Origin: Cellulophaga omnivescoria
Lineage (GTDB): Bacteria > Bacteroidota > Bacteroidia > Flavobacteriales > Flavobacteriaceae
Reading direction: 5' to 3'
Length of the DNA: 64,000 bases
Assembly: GCF_001999725.1 (NCBI RefSeq)
Contig: NZ_MDDP01000004.1
Span: 1 to 64,000, forward strand
In this document: positions 1 through 8,471 of the stretch, in pieces
Numbering within the stretch: the first letter of the stretch is position 1
Layout: every line of letters starts with the position of its first letter
Notes under the pieces: generated by a model
What the model was told of the DNA's origin: nothing
The model's input: the letters and a program-made list of their open reading frames with translations, nothing else
The model's database searches: none
Translations under genes and position numbers: made by a program

Positions 1-230
1 TTATTGTTATAAACTTATTTTTAATATTTATCTAGTATTTACAGTTCATACAAAGCAAAAAGAAATATTTATAGAAGGTAAAAATTATTTGTTGAGTATT
101 TGTCTAGTATATATTTATCATAATTTTCTTGTTAAATAGTAGTTTCGTTATAAATAATTTTAGTCTGTTTCCCCAGGATATGAATTTTTTAGAAGAAAAT
201 AATTTAATTAATATTTAAACTACATTTTTT

Positions 231-1673
231 ATGAAAAAGATTAACCTACTATCAGTTATTATGTTTCTACAATTGCTATTTGTTAATGCTCAGTACGATT
301 GGGATAACATACCTATACCCGCAAATGCCGGAGCAGGAAAAACGTGGCAATTACAAGTACAAGCCAGTGATGATTTTAACTATCAATTTTCACCAACTAA
401 CAACGTAACAGATTTTGGACCAGCTAACAATGCCAAATGGTATAATAAATTTCACAACCAACCTAATGGAACACCAAATAATTGGCCTGGACCTGGACCA
501 ACCGTATGGATGCAAAACCACGTTGCTGTTTCTGGAGGTCATTTAAATATTTGGGCATCTAGAATCCCTGGAGCAACTAAGTCTTTTGTTGGCTCTAGCG
601 GAAATTTAATTTCTAGACCAGAAACAAGAGCTGGTTGTATAACTAACAAAACGCGTGTAAAGTTCCCTGTATTTGTAGAAGCTAGTATAAAAGTAATGAA
701 CTCTTCATTAGCTTCGGATATTTGGTTGTTAAGCCCAGATGACACACAGGAAATAGACATTATAGAATGTTATGGAGGGCCAGGAGACGACAATAGAAAT
801 GGCTTTTTTGCAAATAAAATACACCTTAGTCATCACGTATTTATTAGACCTCCAAATTTTAAAGATTACCAACCAGCAGATCTTAACAGTTGGTGGAAAA
901 AAGATGGAGTATCACAATGGGGTGGTAGAGTAGTAAGAATTGGTGTTAATTGGGTTTCTGCTACAAGATTAGAGTATTATGTAGACGGACAAATGGTTCG
1001 TGTTTTAGATGATACTGCAGTACAAACCAGATTAGCAGATGGTACTTGGCAATATACATACCCAGCTGGTGTAACTAGTACTGGTGTTAACGGACAGTTG
1101 GTTAGAGAAAATGGATACCAGAAAATGAATATTGCTACTAGTTTAAATGATGCAAAAAACAAGTCTAATATTAGTGTTATAGATCCATTTAATTATTTAA
1201 ATAACCAGAGAAGATTTACAAAAGAAATGGATATTATTATTAATGTAGAAGATCAAAGTTGGCAAGCAGAGGCTTTTAGGTCATCTACAGACGCAGAGCT
1301 AGAAAATTTTGAAAACAATAATTTACTTGTAAATTGGATTAGAGTATATAAGCCAGTAAATGCTCGTAACTTTGTGAATACAGAACTTACAAGTACAGAG
1401 ATTTCTAATAATTCTGCTAGAGCTTTAACTTCTAATGAAGAAGAAAAGCAAGAGCTAGCAGTATTTCCTATTCCTGCTAAAGACGTTCTAAATATTAGTA
1501 GTAAAGACTATGTACAGGCTAAGGTTTATAATTTACAAGGACTAATTGTTTTAAGAAAAGATGTTGCAGATGGTACACTAAATGTTTCTTCTTTAGAAAA
1601 TGGTATTTATGTACTAGAATTGGCCAAAGCAAATGGTGAGTCTACAAAGCAAAAAATTGTAATATCTAAATAA
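231..1673 (+). CDS. Secreted GH16 beta-agarase with type IX sorting tail
   Basis: A 480-residue secreted glycoside hydrolase that probably cleaves beta-1,4 bonds of agarose outside the cell. A signal peptide ends near residue 20 (VNA/Q). The GH16 catalytic signature QEIDIIECYGG places the nucleophile at E174, the helper D176 and the acid/base at E179; the surrounding WLLSPDDTQEIDIIE is typical of beta-agarases and differs from the motifs of porphyranases and kappa-carrageenases. Residues about 405-480 form a type IX secretion tail (VFPIPAKDVLNIS ... NGIYVLELA ... QKIVISK). The gene stands alone with its own terminator; the 230 bases upstream hold two copies of TCTAGTAT (31-38, 103-110) of unknown meaning. 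No SusC/SusD pair is nearby. The GH16 agarase call is firm; porphyran as substrate is the less likely alternative. Confidence 0.9.
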   Translation: MKKINLLSVIMFLQLLFVNAQYDWDNIPIPANAGAGKTWQLQVQASDDFNYQFSPTNNVTDFGPANNAKWYNKFHNQPNGTPNNWPGPGPTVWMQNHVAVSGGHLNIWASRIPGATKSFVGSSGNLISRPETRAGCITNKTRVKFPVFVEASIKVMNSSLASDIWLLSPDDTQEIDIIECYGGPGDDNRNGFFANKIHLSHHVFIRPPNFKDYQPADLNSWWKKDGVSQWGGRVVRIGVNWVSATRLEYYVDGQMVRVLDDTAVQTRLADGTWQYTYPAGVTSTGVNGQLVRENGYQKMNIATSLNDAKNKSNISVIDPFNYLNNQRRFTKEMDIIINVEDQSWQAEAFRSSTDAELENFENNNLLVNWIRVYKPVNARNFVNTELTSTEISNNSARALTSNEEEKQELAVFPIPAKDVLNISSKDYVQAKVYNLQGLIVLRKDVADGTLNVSSLENGIYVLELAKANGESTKQKIVISK

Positions 1674-1692
1674 CAATTTTCTTTATTAACTA

Positions 1693-1725
1693 AAAACCCA
1701 AAACATAATTTATGTTTTGGGTTTT
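1693..1725. terminator. Bidirectional terminator between agarase and lipoprotein gene
   Basis: A 16-bp near-perfect stem (AAAACCCAAAACATAA and its complement) with A- and T-rich edges on both sides lies between two converging genes, so it can serve both strands. Confidence 0.85.
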
Positions 1726-1727
1726 AT

Positions 1728-2219
1728 TTATAATTTAGTTTTTTCACTTTCTTTAGGTTCAACTTTAGAAGAATATTTTTTAAAAAATTGCTGCTGTTGT
1801 TGTAGCATTCTATTTCTAATTTTATCTAGCTGCATAAAATCTTCTCCAAAATCACTAGAGAAAAAATCATCAGTAAAAAAACTATCCATAAATATAGAGT
1901 CTATATGTTGTGGTGTTGGAAAAGAGTGTAAACTAGAGAAAAACTTTGACTTGTAACTGTGTAACAAGCTGTCTTTTTCTAGATCAGATAAGTTATTGTA
2001 ACCACTGCTAGATGACCAAGAGTAAATACTGTCATACTGTATTAAATTTCCCTTGTCATCATATTGTTTATTAACCGTCCAATCTCCTAAAGGCTTTTTT
2101 TCTTCGTTTTTTGGCTTTGTTTCATTTTTATTATTCTGCCCATTGCAACTAATATTTAAAGACACTAATAAAGCCAATGCAATACATTTTTTCATCACTT
2201 TTAAAAATTTATTAGACAT
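1728..2219 (-). CDS. Small lipoprotein of unknown function
   Basis: About 163 residues. The lipobox SLNISC after a short hydrophobic stretch predicts a lipid-anchored protein. A DWTVNKQYDDKGNLIQYDSIYSW segment resembles the repeated sentence-like motifs found in many Bacteroidota envelope proteins, followed by a Phe/Asp/Ser-rich stretch and a run of five Gln before a Lys/Glu tail. I start at the ATG at 2219; the ATG at 2195 (MKKCIALALL) is equally good and gives a tighter signal peptide. It lies 42 bases downstream of the Hsp20 gene on the same strand with a hairpin between, so it is probably co-expressed at a lower level. Function not recognised; a periplasmic stress role is only suggested by the neighbour. 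Confidence 0.7.
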   Translation of the reverse strand: MSNKFLKVMKKCIALALLVSLNISCNGQNNKNETKPKNEEKKPLGDWTVNKQYDDKGNLIQYDSIYSWSSSSGYNNLSDLEKDSLLHSYKSKFFSSLHSFPTPQHIDSIFMDSFFTDDFFSSDFGEDFMQLDKIRNRMLQQQQQFFKKYSSKVEPKESEKTKL

Positions 2220-2226
2220 TAAAGAC

Positions 2227-2254
2227 AACAGGAAGCTAATTTTAGCTCCCTGTT
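2227..2254 (-). other. Intergenic hairpin between Hsp20 and lipoprotein genes
   Basis: The arms AACAGGGAGCTAA and TTAGCTTCCTGTT (minus strand) pair along 13 bases with one G-U. There is no clean U-run on the minus strand, so it may be an attenuator or a processing or stability element rather than a full terminator. Confidence 0.5.
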
Positions 2255-2261
2255 TTTAGTT

Positions 2262-2738
2262 TTAAGATATAGTTATTGTTCTTGCAGGCTTTTGTTTAGC
2301 CTCTTCTTTTTTGGGTAGTGTAATATGCAGAATACCATCAGTATATTTTGCATCTATATTATTATCATTAACAGTTTCTGGCAGCGTAAAAGTTCTTTTA
2401 AAAGATGAGTATCCAAACTCCCTACGGGTATATTGTTCGTTATTGGTTTCCTCTTCTTCTTTTATCTGTGCAGAAATAGTTAAAGAATGGTTGTCTATTT
2501 CTACCTGAAAGTTAGATTTTTTTAGACCAGGAGCAGCCATAGAAACTAAAAAAGAATCTGCTGTTTCCTTAATATTTACTTTGGGTAAAGTAATACCAGT
2601 ATTAAAGTTTGATGTAAATACAGTAGGTAAATCTACATTAAACATATCGTCTATTACTCTAGACCAACTAGGAAAATTAATAGGTGAATTTGTGCTTGTT
2701 AAACCTCCGTTTTTAGGAACATTAATTAAATTGCTCAT
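2262..2738 (-). CDS. Hsp20/alpha-crystallin family small heat shock protein
   Basis: A 158-residue cytoplasmic holdase chaperone. The alpha-crystallin domain spans about residues 45-150: it opens with LPKVNIKETADSFLVSMAAPGLKKSNFQVEI, continues with the hydrophobic core strand SSFKRTFTLPETVN and ends with the family motif YTDGILHITLPKK (the A/DGxLxxxxPK element). A short C-terminal tail ARTITIS carries an I-x-I-type motif used in oligomer assembly. Length and domain order are normal for the bacterial class A family. Confidence 0.93.
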   Translation of the reverse strand: MSNLINVPKNGGLTSTNSPINFPSWSRVIDDMFNVDLPTVFTSNFNTGITLPKVNIKETADSFLVSMAAPGLKKSNFQVEIDNHSLTISAQIKEEEETNNEQYTRREFGYSSFKRTFTLPETVNDNNIDAKYTDGILHITLPKKEEAKQKPARTITIS

Positions 2739-2862
2739 AATTACAAAAATTTTAAATTAAACAAAAAATCAAATATTTTATAGGTATGTAATTAACAACA
2801 AAAAAAATGCCAATTTTATCAACTGACATTTTAAAATAATCTTAATTTTTTATTCATTATTA

Positions 2863-3756
2863 TTAAGCTCTTGCTGTAGTGCAAAGCCCTCTTTTTAATA
2901 ACATATATTCTCCGTTATTTTTAAATTCTTTAATAGATGTACCTGCATAACGTTTAAAGGTTTTAGATAGGTGGCTAACATCCGTAAAACCTAATTCATC
3001 CGCAATTTGGGTAAGCGTAAAGTCAGAATTTAACAAGCGTATTTCTACCAATTTTAGTTTCGCCTTTATAATATACTCCCTAAGTGACATATTTACTTGT
3101 TTTTTAAAATATTCACTAACATAAGTAGGTGACATTATAAAAACATCTGCTAAATTTTCAACTTTTAAAAGTTCTGTTTTATCTATATTTTCATTTATGT
3201 AAGTCAACATCTTTGTTATTCTGTCATCAGAGTTATTTTTGGGAACTTCAAAATAAGTACTCTTTTTAATATTACGTATTAATACTTCTAAAACACTCGT
3301 CATTAAACTTGTAACCAAGTTTATAGATTCGTTCCCGTAATTCATAGATTCTTGCGTAATCATACCTATTAAGCTTTCTAAATGATTACGATCTATATCA
3401 TTTTTTATAATTTCTCCTGGCAATTGGTTGTAGTTAGAAAGTATGTATGATGCTTCTTTAAACCACTCATTTCTATCAATAGTCAGTTTGTTAGCATTTT
3501 TAAAAAAAGAATCAGTAAATTTTAAAAACACAAATTTTGTAGGTTTAGTTATTGTAAATGAATGACATTTTAAAGGTGGTAATAAAAAAATACTACCTTT
3601 TTGGTAATTATGCTCATTATAATTTATGCATTGCGTACCCTCGCCGTTTTTGATTAAAACTAACTCAAAAAAATTATTTTTAACAGGTCTTTGTTTCCAT
3701 TCTGTTAATTCTAATTCTTGTATTTCAAAAGGTTTGTGTGCTTCTAATACTTGCAT
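2863..3756 (-). CDS. AraC family transcriptional regulator (1)
   Basis: 297 residues. The N-terminal half is a cupin-like sensing domain (FELVLIKNGEGTQCINYNEHNYQKGSIFLLPPLKCHSFT). The C-terminal double helix-turn-helix covers about residues 185-280 with the diagnostic second-helix stretch TLTQIADELGFTDVSHLSKTFKRYAGTS. It is transcribed away from the nitroreductase gene at 3926; the shared intergenic region carries a TTTGTAC direct repeat spaced by 21 bp, a likely binding site. It is a paralogue of the regulator at 6598 (same layout and similar C-terminus). The ligand is unknown; the neighbours suggest an electrophile or quinone-type compound. Confidence 0.9.
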   Translation of the reverse strand: MQVLEAHKPFEIQELELTEWKQRPVKNNFFELVLIKNGEGTQCINYNEHNYQKGSIFLLPPLKCHSFTITKPTKFVFLKFTDSFFKNANKLTIDRNEWFKEASYILSNYNQLPGEIIKNDIDRNHLESLIGMITQESMNYGNESINLVTSLMTSVLEVLIRNIKKSTYFEVPKNNSDDRITKMLTYINENIDKTELLKVENLADVFIMSPTYVSEYFKKQVNMSLREYIIKAKLKLVEIRLLNSDFTLTQIADELGFTDVSHLSKTFKRYAGTSIKEFKNNGEYMLLKRGLCTTARA

Positions 3757-3802
3757 AACAGTGTTTATTTTAGTTCAAAATTAGTTAAAATATACTTAAA
3801 CA

Positions 3803-3889
3803 GTACAAATAGAGGTATATAAACCTTTATTTGTACATACATCACCTTTTTTTGTACCAATAAAATGCTTGGTTGCACATATATCTTTG
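3803..3889 (+). promoter_or_regulatory. Candidate AraC operator and promoter of the nitroreductase gene
   Basis: TTTGTAC occurs at 3830-3836 and 3851-3857, start to start exactly 21 bp (two helical turns), and an inverted copy forms GTACAAATA (3803-3811) / TATTTGTAC (3828-3836). A Bacteroidota -7 box TATCTTTG sits at 3882-3889, 24 bases after the second repeat. Paired direct repeats just upstream of the promoter are the usual AraC-activator layout. The repeats are seen directly; their function is inferred. Confidence 0.6.
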
Positions 3890-3925
3890 TATTAAAATTA
3901 AACAACAGATATAAAACACATACAA

Positions 3926-4585
3926 ATGAATTTAAAAGAAATTTTAAACTGGAGATACACAACTAAGGAATATGATGCAACCAAAAAAATATCTGATGCA
4001 GATATGGCTGAAATTAAAAACTTGTTGAGAATGAGTCCGTCAAGTGTAAATTTACAACCTTGGCACTTTATAGTTGCTGAAACTACAGAAGGTAAAGCAC
4101 GTGTTGCAAAAGGAACACAAGGCTTTTTTAGTTTTAACGAACCTAAAGTAACTAATGCTTCAGCTGTAGTTTTATTCTGTGTAAAAACAGATGCAGATGA
4201 TGCATATTACCAACACATTGCAGATACGGAAGACAAAGACGGAAGATTCCCAAATGACGATGTTAAAAACGGATTTTTAGGTGCTGTAAAAACATTTGCA
4301 GGAATTCATAAATACGATTTAAAAGATTTACAACACTGGATGGAAAAGCAAGTATACCTTAACATTGGTAGCTTTTTATTAGGTGTTGCAAGCTTAGGAA
4401 TTGATGCTACTCCAATGGAAGGAATCGAAGTAAAAGCTTTAGATGAAGAATTCGGATTAAGAGAAAAAGGATACACGTCTTTAGTTGCTGTATCTTTAGG
4501 ATATCACGCTGAGTCTGATTTCAATTCAACAGAAAAAACACCTAAATCTAGATTAGCAGAAAGCGAAATTTTCACTTTAATATAA
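3926..4585 (+). CDS. NfsB-like NAD(P)H nitroreductase
   Basis: 219 residues, an FMN-dependent cytoplasmic oxidoreductase of the nitroreductase superfamily. Seen: the N-terminal RYTTKEYDATKKISD and SPSSVNLQPWHFIV flavin-binding segments, and the late GIDATPMEGIE motif typical of the NfsB/dihydropteridine reductase branch. It should use NAD(P)H to reduce quinones or nitroaromatics by two electrons. First gene of a run with the MDR reductase at 4604 (18 bases apart) and the cupin protein at 5639, all downstream of the presumed AraC site. Confidence 0.9.
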   Translation: MNLKEILNWRYTTKEYDATKKISDADMAEIKNLLRMSPSSVNLQPWHFIVAETTEGKARVAKGTQGFFSFNEPKVTNASAVVLFCVKTDADDAYYQHIADTEDKDGRFPNDDVKNGFLGAVKTFAGIHKYDLKDLQHWMEKQVYLNIGSFLLGVASLGIDATPMEGIEVKALDEEFGLREKGYTSLVAVSLGYHAESDFNSTEKTPKSRLAESEIFTLI

Positions 4586-4603
4586 TTTCAAAACTTTTAT
4601 CAG

Positions 4604-5617
4604 ATGAAAGCAATAGGATACAAAGAAAATCTTCCGTCAACAGATGTTAATTCGCTTCAAGACATAGAGGTAGAAACGCCTAAAGCAACTGGTAAAGATA
4701 TTTTAGTTGAAGTAAAAGCCATTTCGGTAAACCCTGTAGATTATAAAATTAGAGCCAATAGACCAGCTCCAGATGGAGAATGGAGTATTATTGGTTGGGA
4801 TGCCACAGGTATTGTTAAGGAAGTGGGAGAAGATGTATCTCTTTTTAAAGTAGGTGATGAAGTTTGGTATGCCGGTGATTTAAACCGACAAGGTAGTAAT
4901 GCCCAATATCAGTTGGTTGATGAACGTATTGTAGGTAAAAAACCTGCAAGTTTATCATTTGCAGAAGCCGCTGCCTTACCATTAACTACGCTAACGGCTT
5001 ACGAAATGCTGTTTCATAGACTAGAGGTTTCTAAAGATGATACCAACAAATCTATTTTGGTTATTGGTGCTGCTGGTGGCGTGGGTTCTATTTTGGTGCA
5101 ACTGACTAAAATGCTTACAAAATTGAATATTATTGGTACCGCTTCTAGAGAAGAAACAACTTCGTGGTTAAAAGAATTGGGTGCAGATACGGTAATTAAT
5201 CACAGAAATAAGCTTAGCGAGGAATTTGATAAATATAACTTGCCAGCACCAGAGTATGTGGTGAGTTTAAATGCTACGGAACATCACGTAGATGAAATTG
5301 CTAAACTGATTAAACCACAAGGGAAATTCGGATTTATAGATGACCCAACATCGTTAAACGTGATGCCTTTTAAAGGCAAAGCGGTATCTACACACATTGA
5401 GTTAATGTTTACGCGCTCTATGTTCCAGACCGATGATATGATAGAACAGCATAACATTTTAAACGAAGTTTCTGAACTTATAGACAACGGAATAGTAAGA
5501 ACCACTTTGGGAGAAAACTTTGGAACTATAAATGCTAAAAATCTTAGAAAAGCACACGCTTTTTTAGAGACCGGAAAAGCAAAAGGCAAAATTGTTTTAG
5601 AAGGATTTCAAGTGTAA
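4604..5617 (+). CDS. Zinc-binding-dehydrogenase-family NADPH reductase (MDR superfamily)
   Basis: 337 residues. An N-terminal GroES-like domain (VDYKIRANRPAPDGEWSIIGWDATGIVKEVGEDV) is followed by a Rossmann domain with the nucleotide motif VIGAAGGVGSILVQL (about residues 152-166) and ASREETTSWLKELGADTVINH. The catalytic zinc ligands of true alcohol dehydrogenases are absent, so it is a zinc-free quinone or enone reductase of the ZADH type. It is 18 bases from the nitroreductase and 21 from the cupin gene, hence co-transcribed. Substrate unknown. Confidence 0.88.
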   Translation: MKAIGYKENLPSTDVNSLQDIEVETPKATGKDILVEVKAISVNPVDYKIRANRPAPDGEWSIIGWDATGIVKEVGEDVSLFKVGDEVWYAGDLNRQGSNAQYQLVDERIVGKKPASLSFAEAAALPLTTLTAYEMLFHRLEVSKDDTNKSILVIGAAGGVGSILVQLTKMLTKLNIIGTASREETTSWLKELGADTVINHRNKLSEEFDKYNLPAPEYVVSLNATEHHVDEIAKLIKPQGKFGFIDDPTSLNVMPFKGKAVSTHIELMFTRSMFQTDDMIEQHNILNEVSELIDNGIVRTTLGENFGTINAKNLRKAHAFLETGKAKGKIVLEGFQV

Positions 5618-5638
5618 TTAATAGAAACTGAATATAAA

Positions 5639-6478
5639 ATGAAAAATATATTAATAATTTTAACTGTAGCGGCTGTATTTGCAAGTAACAAGATAACTGC
5701 ACAAACACCAACAACAGACGACATTAAGTCTGTAAATGAAGTAGTAACCGCAGACAACGTAGAATGGGGTTGGTTAAACCCTTTGCGAGGCGATAAAAGT
5801 CCGGCAGCAGGAAAACTTTGGGGAGACAGAACCAAAAACGAACCAGCGGGATTTTTAGTGAAATTCAAAAAAGGATTTTCGTCACCACCACATATTCACA
5901 ATATAACTTATAGAGGTGTAGTAATTAAAGGATTGTTACATAATGATGATGAAAATGCCGAGAAACAATGGCTACCAGCAGGTTCTTATTGGCAACAACC
6001 AGCAGGAGAAGCGCATATTACCGCTGCTGACGGTCAAGAAAATATGGCGTTTTTAGACATTCAAGAAGGTCCGTATTTGGTGAAACCTACATCAGAAGCC
6101 TTTGATAATGGCGAAAGACCTGTAAATGTTGATAAAACAAACTTGGTCTGGTTAAATGCTAATGACATCCAATGGGTTGCTCAAAAGAGCAATGTGCAAA
6201 CTGCTTTTTTATGGGGAAGTCACGAAAAAAATCAGCTACGTGCCGCACTTTTAAAATTGCCAGCTGGTTTTAATGGAAAGATTAAAAACTTAAGTCCTAA
6301 TTTTAGAGCAGTGGTCATTTCTGGTGAAGTTAAACATCAGTTTTCTAAAAAAGATACTAAAAATAAGTTACAACCTGGTTCTTATTTTGGAGCTAAAAAA
6401 AATACAACTTCAATCATTTCTACCGCTAAAGAAACAATTCTTTACGTAAGAAGTAATGGTGAGTTTGAAGTGAAGTAA
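5639..6478 (+). CDS. Secreted DUF4437 double-cupin protein
   Basis: 279 residues with a signal peptide (cleavage near ITAQ, residue 22). Two cupin-like halves can be read: the first has GFLVKFKKGFSSPPHIHNITYRGVVIKG with histidines suited to metal binding and LPAGSYWQQPAGEAHI; the second repeats the pattern in weaker form (ALLKLPAGFNGKIKN ... VVISGEVKHQFS ... LQPGSYFGA) and lacks the histidines. This matches the DUF4437 family, whose activity is not established. Last gene of the 3926-6478 run; a terminator follows. Confidence 0.8.
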   Translation: MKNILIILTVAAVFASNKITAQTPTTDDIKSVNEVVTADNVEWGWLNPLRGDKSPAAGKLWGDRTKNEPAGFLVKFKKGFSSPPHIHNITYRGVVIKGLLHNDDENAEKQWLPAGSYWQQPAGEAHITAADGQENMAFLDIQEGPYLVKPTSEAFDNGERPVNVDKTNLVWLNANDIQWVAQKSNVQTAFLWGSHEKNQLRAALLKLPAGFNGKIKNLSPNFRAVVISGEVKHQFSKKDTKNKLQPGSYFGAKKNTTSIISTAKETILYVRSNGEFEVK

Positions 6479-6550
6479 TTGTATTTAATACGAATTAAGA
6501 ATTTAGAGGCTGTTTTTTTAGTATATTACTTAAAAGACTGTTCCCCAATG

Positions 6551-6576
6551 AAAAGTCGCTTTAGGGCGACTTTTCT
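6551..6576 (+). terminator. Rho-independent terminator after the cupin gene
   Basis: Stem AAAAGTCGC / GCGACTTTT (6551-6559 and 6566-6574) with a loop of six bases and a T-run. It closes the nitroreductase operon just before the second AraC gene. Confidence 0.85.
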
Positions 6577-6597
6577 ATTAAAAATAAAACCAACAAT

Positions 6598-7464
6598 ATG
6601 CCACGTACCATAATCGAAAATATCGTAATTCAAGAATACAAAGACCAAACCTTTTTTGAGTTTTGTAAGTATACTACCATCAGGTTTTTTGAGATTGTGT
6701 ATTTTGAAAAGGGTAGTGGCACCATAAAGATTAATGGGAAAACAGTAAATTATTCGGCTAACAGCATTTTTGTTTTTGTGCCAGATGATATTTATATCGT
6801 AAATCCGGAATCGGCAACTACTACCATTGCCATTAAATTCTTGAAAAGCTTTTTTAAGGGAGATGCGCCGCAAAATGCAAATCTTCCGGTGAACGATTGG
6901 TTTCGTAAAATTGAAGGGATTCTAAACAGTGAAAGTCATCAATTGCGTGAAATGCGTTTTGAAACCGAATCGGACAAAATACACCTAATATCATTGATAA
7001 AAATGGTGGCGGCAGAAAACGATAAAAAGAAATCATACGACCTGTTTATCATTCAAAATTCACTTTCCGTAATTCTTCACCTTATTGCCCGTAACATTCA
7101 GTTTTTAAATGCTGATATGAGTGCCAAAATAGTAGAGTCTTCTAAAATTCAGCAAATCATCAACTTTATTCACGCCAATATTTACAATCCAGAATTGCTG
7201 ACCACCAAAAACTTGGCAGAAGAGTTTCATATGGCGGACAATTACATTAGTGAATATTTTAAAAAACATACTGATGTATCGCTAAAAAAGTACATTCTTA
7301 ACTACAAATTAAAACTCGTAGAAACCCGATTAAAATATACCGATTTGCAGTTCTCAGAAATTGCAATGGAATTAGGCTTTACAGATTCTAGTCACCTTAA
7401 CAAGACTTTCCAAAGTTATAAGGGGATGACTATTGGTGCTTATAAGGCAAGTATTTCCCAATAA
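6598..7464 (+). CDS. AraC family transcriptional regulator (2)
   Basis: 288 residues; N-terminal cupin-like sensor (IRFFEIVYFEKGSGTIKINGKTVNYSANSIFVFVPDDIY) and C-terminal AraC DNA-binding domain at about 185-285 (LTTKNLAEEFHMADNYISEYFKKHTDVSLKKYI and LQFSEIAMELGFTDSSHLNKTFQSYKG). Clearly a paralogue of the regulator at 2863. It begins 24 bases after a terminator. Two downstream promoters (before 7587 and 9661) share a TTTTTTACTAAAA box 53 bp upstream of the -7 box, which makes them its probable targets. Confidence 0.9.
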   Translation: MPRTIIENIVIQEYKDQTFFEFCKYTTIRFFEIVYFEKGSGTIKINGKTVNYSANSIFVFVPDDIYIVNPESATTTIAIKFLKSFFKGDAPQNANLPVNDWFRKIEGILNSESHQLREMRFETESDKIHLISLIKMVAAENDKKKSYDLFIIQNSLSVILHLIARNIQFLNADMSAKIVESSKIQQIINFIHANIYNPELLTTKNLAEEFHMADNYISEYFKKHTDVSLKKYILNYKLKLVETRLKYTDLQFSEIAMELGFTDSSHLNKTFQSYKGMTIGAYKASISQ

Positions 7465-7480
7465 ATTACCATTTACCTCT

Positions 7481-7541
7481 TTTTTTACTAAAAGCCCTGT
7501 GTTTTTTACTTATCCAAAGCTTGAGTGCCTAGGTAACTTTG
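7481..7541 (+). promoter_or_regulatory. Candidate AraC(2) operator and promoter before the crotonase gene
   Basis: TTTTTTACT is repeated at 7481-7489 and 7502-7510, 21 bp apart start to start. The -7 box TAACTTTG lies at 7534-7541. The 13-mer TTTTTTACTAAAA (7481-7493) begins 53 bp before the -7 box, the same distance as its exact copy at 9554. Confidence 0.6.
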
Positions 7542-7586
7542 TCCTGTAATACTAACAGAACAATAATTAACCAAAAACTCAATACT

Positions 7587-8432
7587 ATGGAATACAAGAA
7601 TTTTCAAACATTTACGGCAGAACAAAAAGAAGGAATTTTAACAGTGACTATCAATTTTGGTCCTGTAAACGTACAAGGGCAAGAAATGCTTGCAGATTTA
7701 AGCAGTCTTTGTTTACGATTGGAGCGCGATAGAAGCGTAAAAGTAGTGATTTTTGAATCTTCAAATCCAGATTATTGGGTATGTCATTATGATACCAACT
7801 TACTTAGAGATATGTCTATGGAAGCGGTGCCAAGAAACGAAGTACAGTTATTAGACTTACAAGCAATTTTAGAAAGATTAAGCAACGTGCCACAAGCAAC
7901 TATCGCCAAAATTGAAGGTTTTGCGCGCGGTGGCGGACACGAAATGGCATTGGCACTAGATATGCGTTTTGCAGCAAGAGGTAAAGCCAAGTTTATGCAA
8001 ATGGAAGTAGGTATGGGCATTTTACCTTGTGGTGGCGGAGCTTCACGTATGGCAAGACAAACAGGATTAGGAAAAGCATTAGAAATAATATTAGGTGCAA
8101 GAGATTGGGATGCAGACGAAGCTGAAAAGTTTGGAACTATTAACAAAGCATTAGATGCAGATGAAATAGGACCTTATGTAGATGCTTTGGCGGAACGTAT
8201 CTCCAAATTTCCGGCAGATTCTATTGCAGCTAGTAAACGTGCAGTTTATGCATCTATAGACTTACCAATTAAAGAGGCTTTAAAGGAAGAAGCCTACCAA
8301 TTATTTCAGGCGACAAGCAGAACACCAGCCATAAAAAGATTCACCTACGCAGATGAAAATGGCGCTCAGTTTGACCATAACAACCAAAAGAATTGGGAAC
8401 AAATGGTAATGGATATTCAAGAAGTAAATTAA
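7587..8432 (+). CDS. Enoyl-CoA hydratase/isomerase (crotonase) family protein
   Basis: 281 residues from the ATG at 7587; the in-frame TTG at 7539 lies inside the -7 region, so I reject it as start. The crotonase fold is shown by the oxyanion-hole stretch EGFARGGGHEMALALDMRFAARG and by MEVGMGILPCGGGASRMARQTG, which keep both acidic positions (E of GGGHE and E of MEVG) used by hydratases. Whether it hydrates, isomerises or acts on another CoA ester is open. Next to it are an MDR reductase and an Fe(II)/2OG oxygenase, with presumed shared AraC control. Confidence 0.85.
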   Translation: MEYKNFQTFTAEQKEGILTVTINFGPVNVQGQEMLADLSSLCLRLERDRSVKVVIFESSNPDYWVCHYDTNLLRDMSMEAVPRNEVQLLDLQAILERLSNVPQATIAKIEGFARGGGHEMALALDMRFAARGKAKFMQMEVGMGILPCGGGASRMARQTGLGKALEIILGARDWDADEAEKFGTINKALDADEIGPYVDALAERISKFPADSIAASKRAVYASIDLPIKEALKEEAYQLFQATSRTPAIKRFTYADENGAQFDHNNQKNWEQMVMDIQEVN

Positions 8433-8471
8433 TAAAACAAGAATTATAATTAAATAAAAACAGAGATTGAT

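Noticed and set aside
231-1673. Beta-porphyranase as alternative for the first GH16 gene
   Set aside because: The signature QEIDIIECYGG and the SPDDTQ context fit agarases; porphyranases have a different, Trp/Asp-rich stretch before the motif.
7539-7586. TTG start extending the crotonase gene
   Set aside because: It falls in the -7 promoter box; the ATG at 7587 gives the normal family start.
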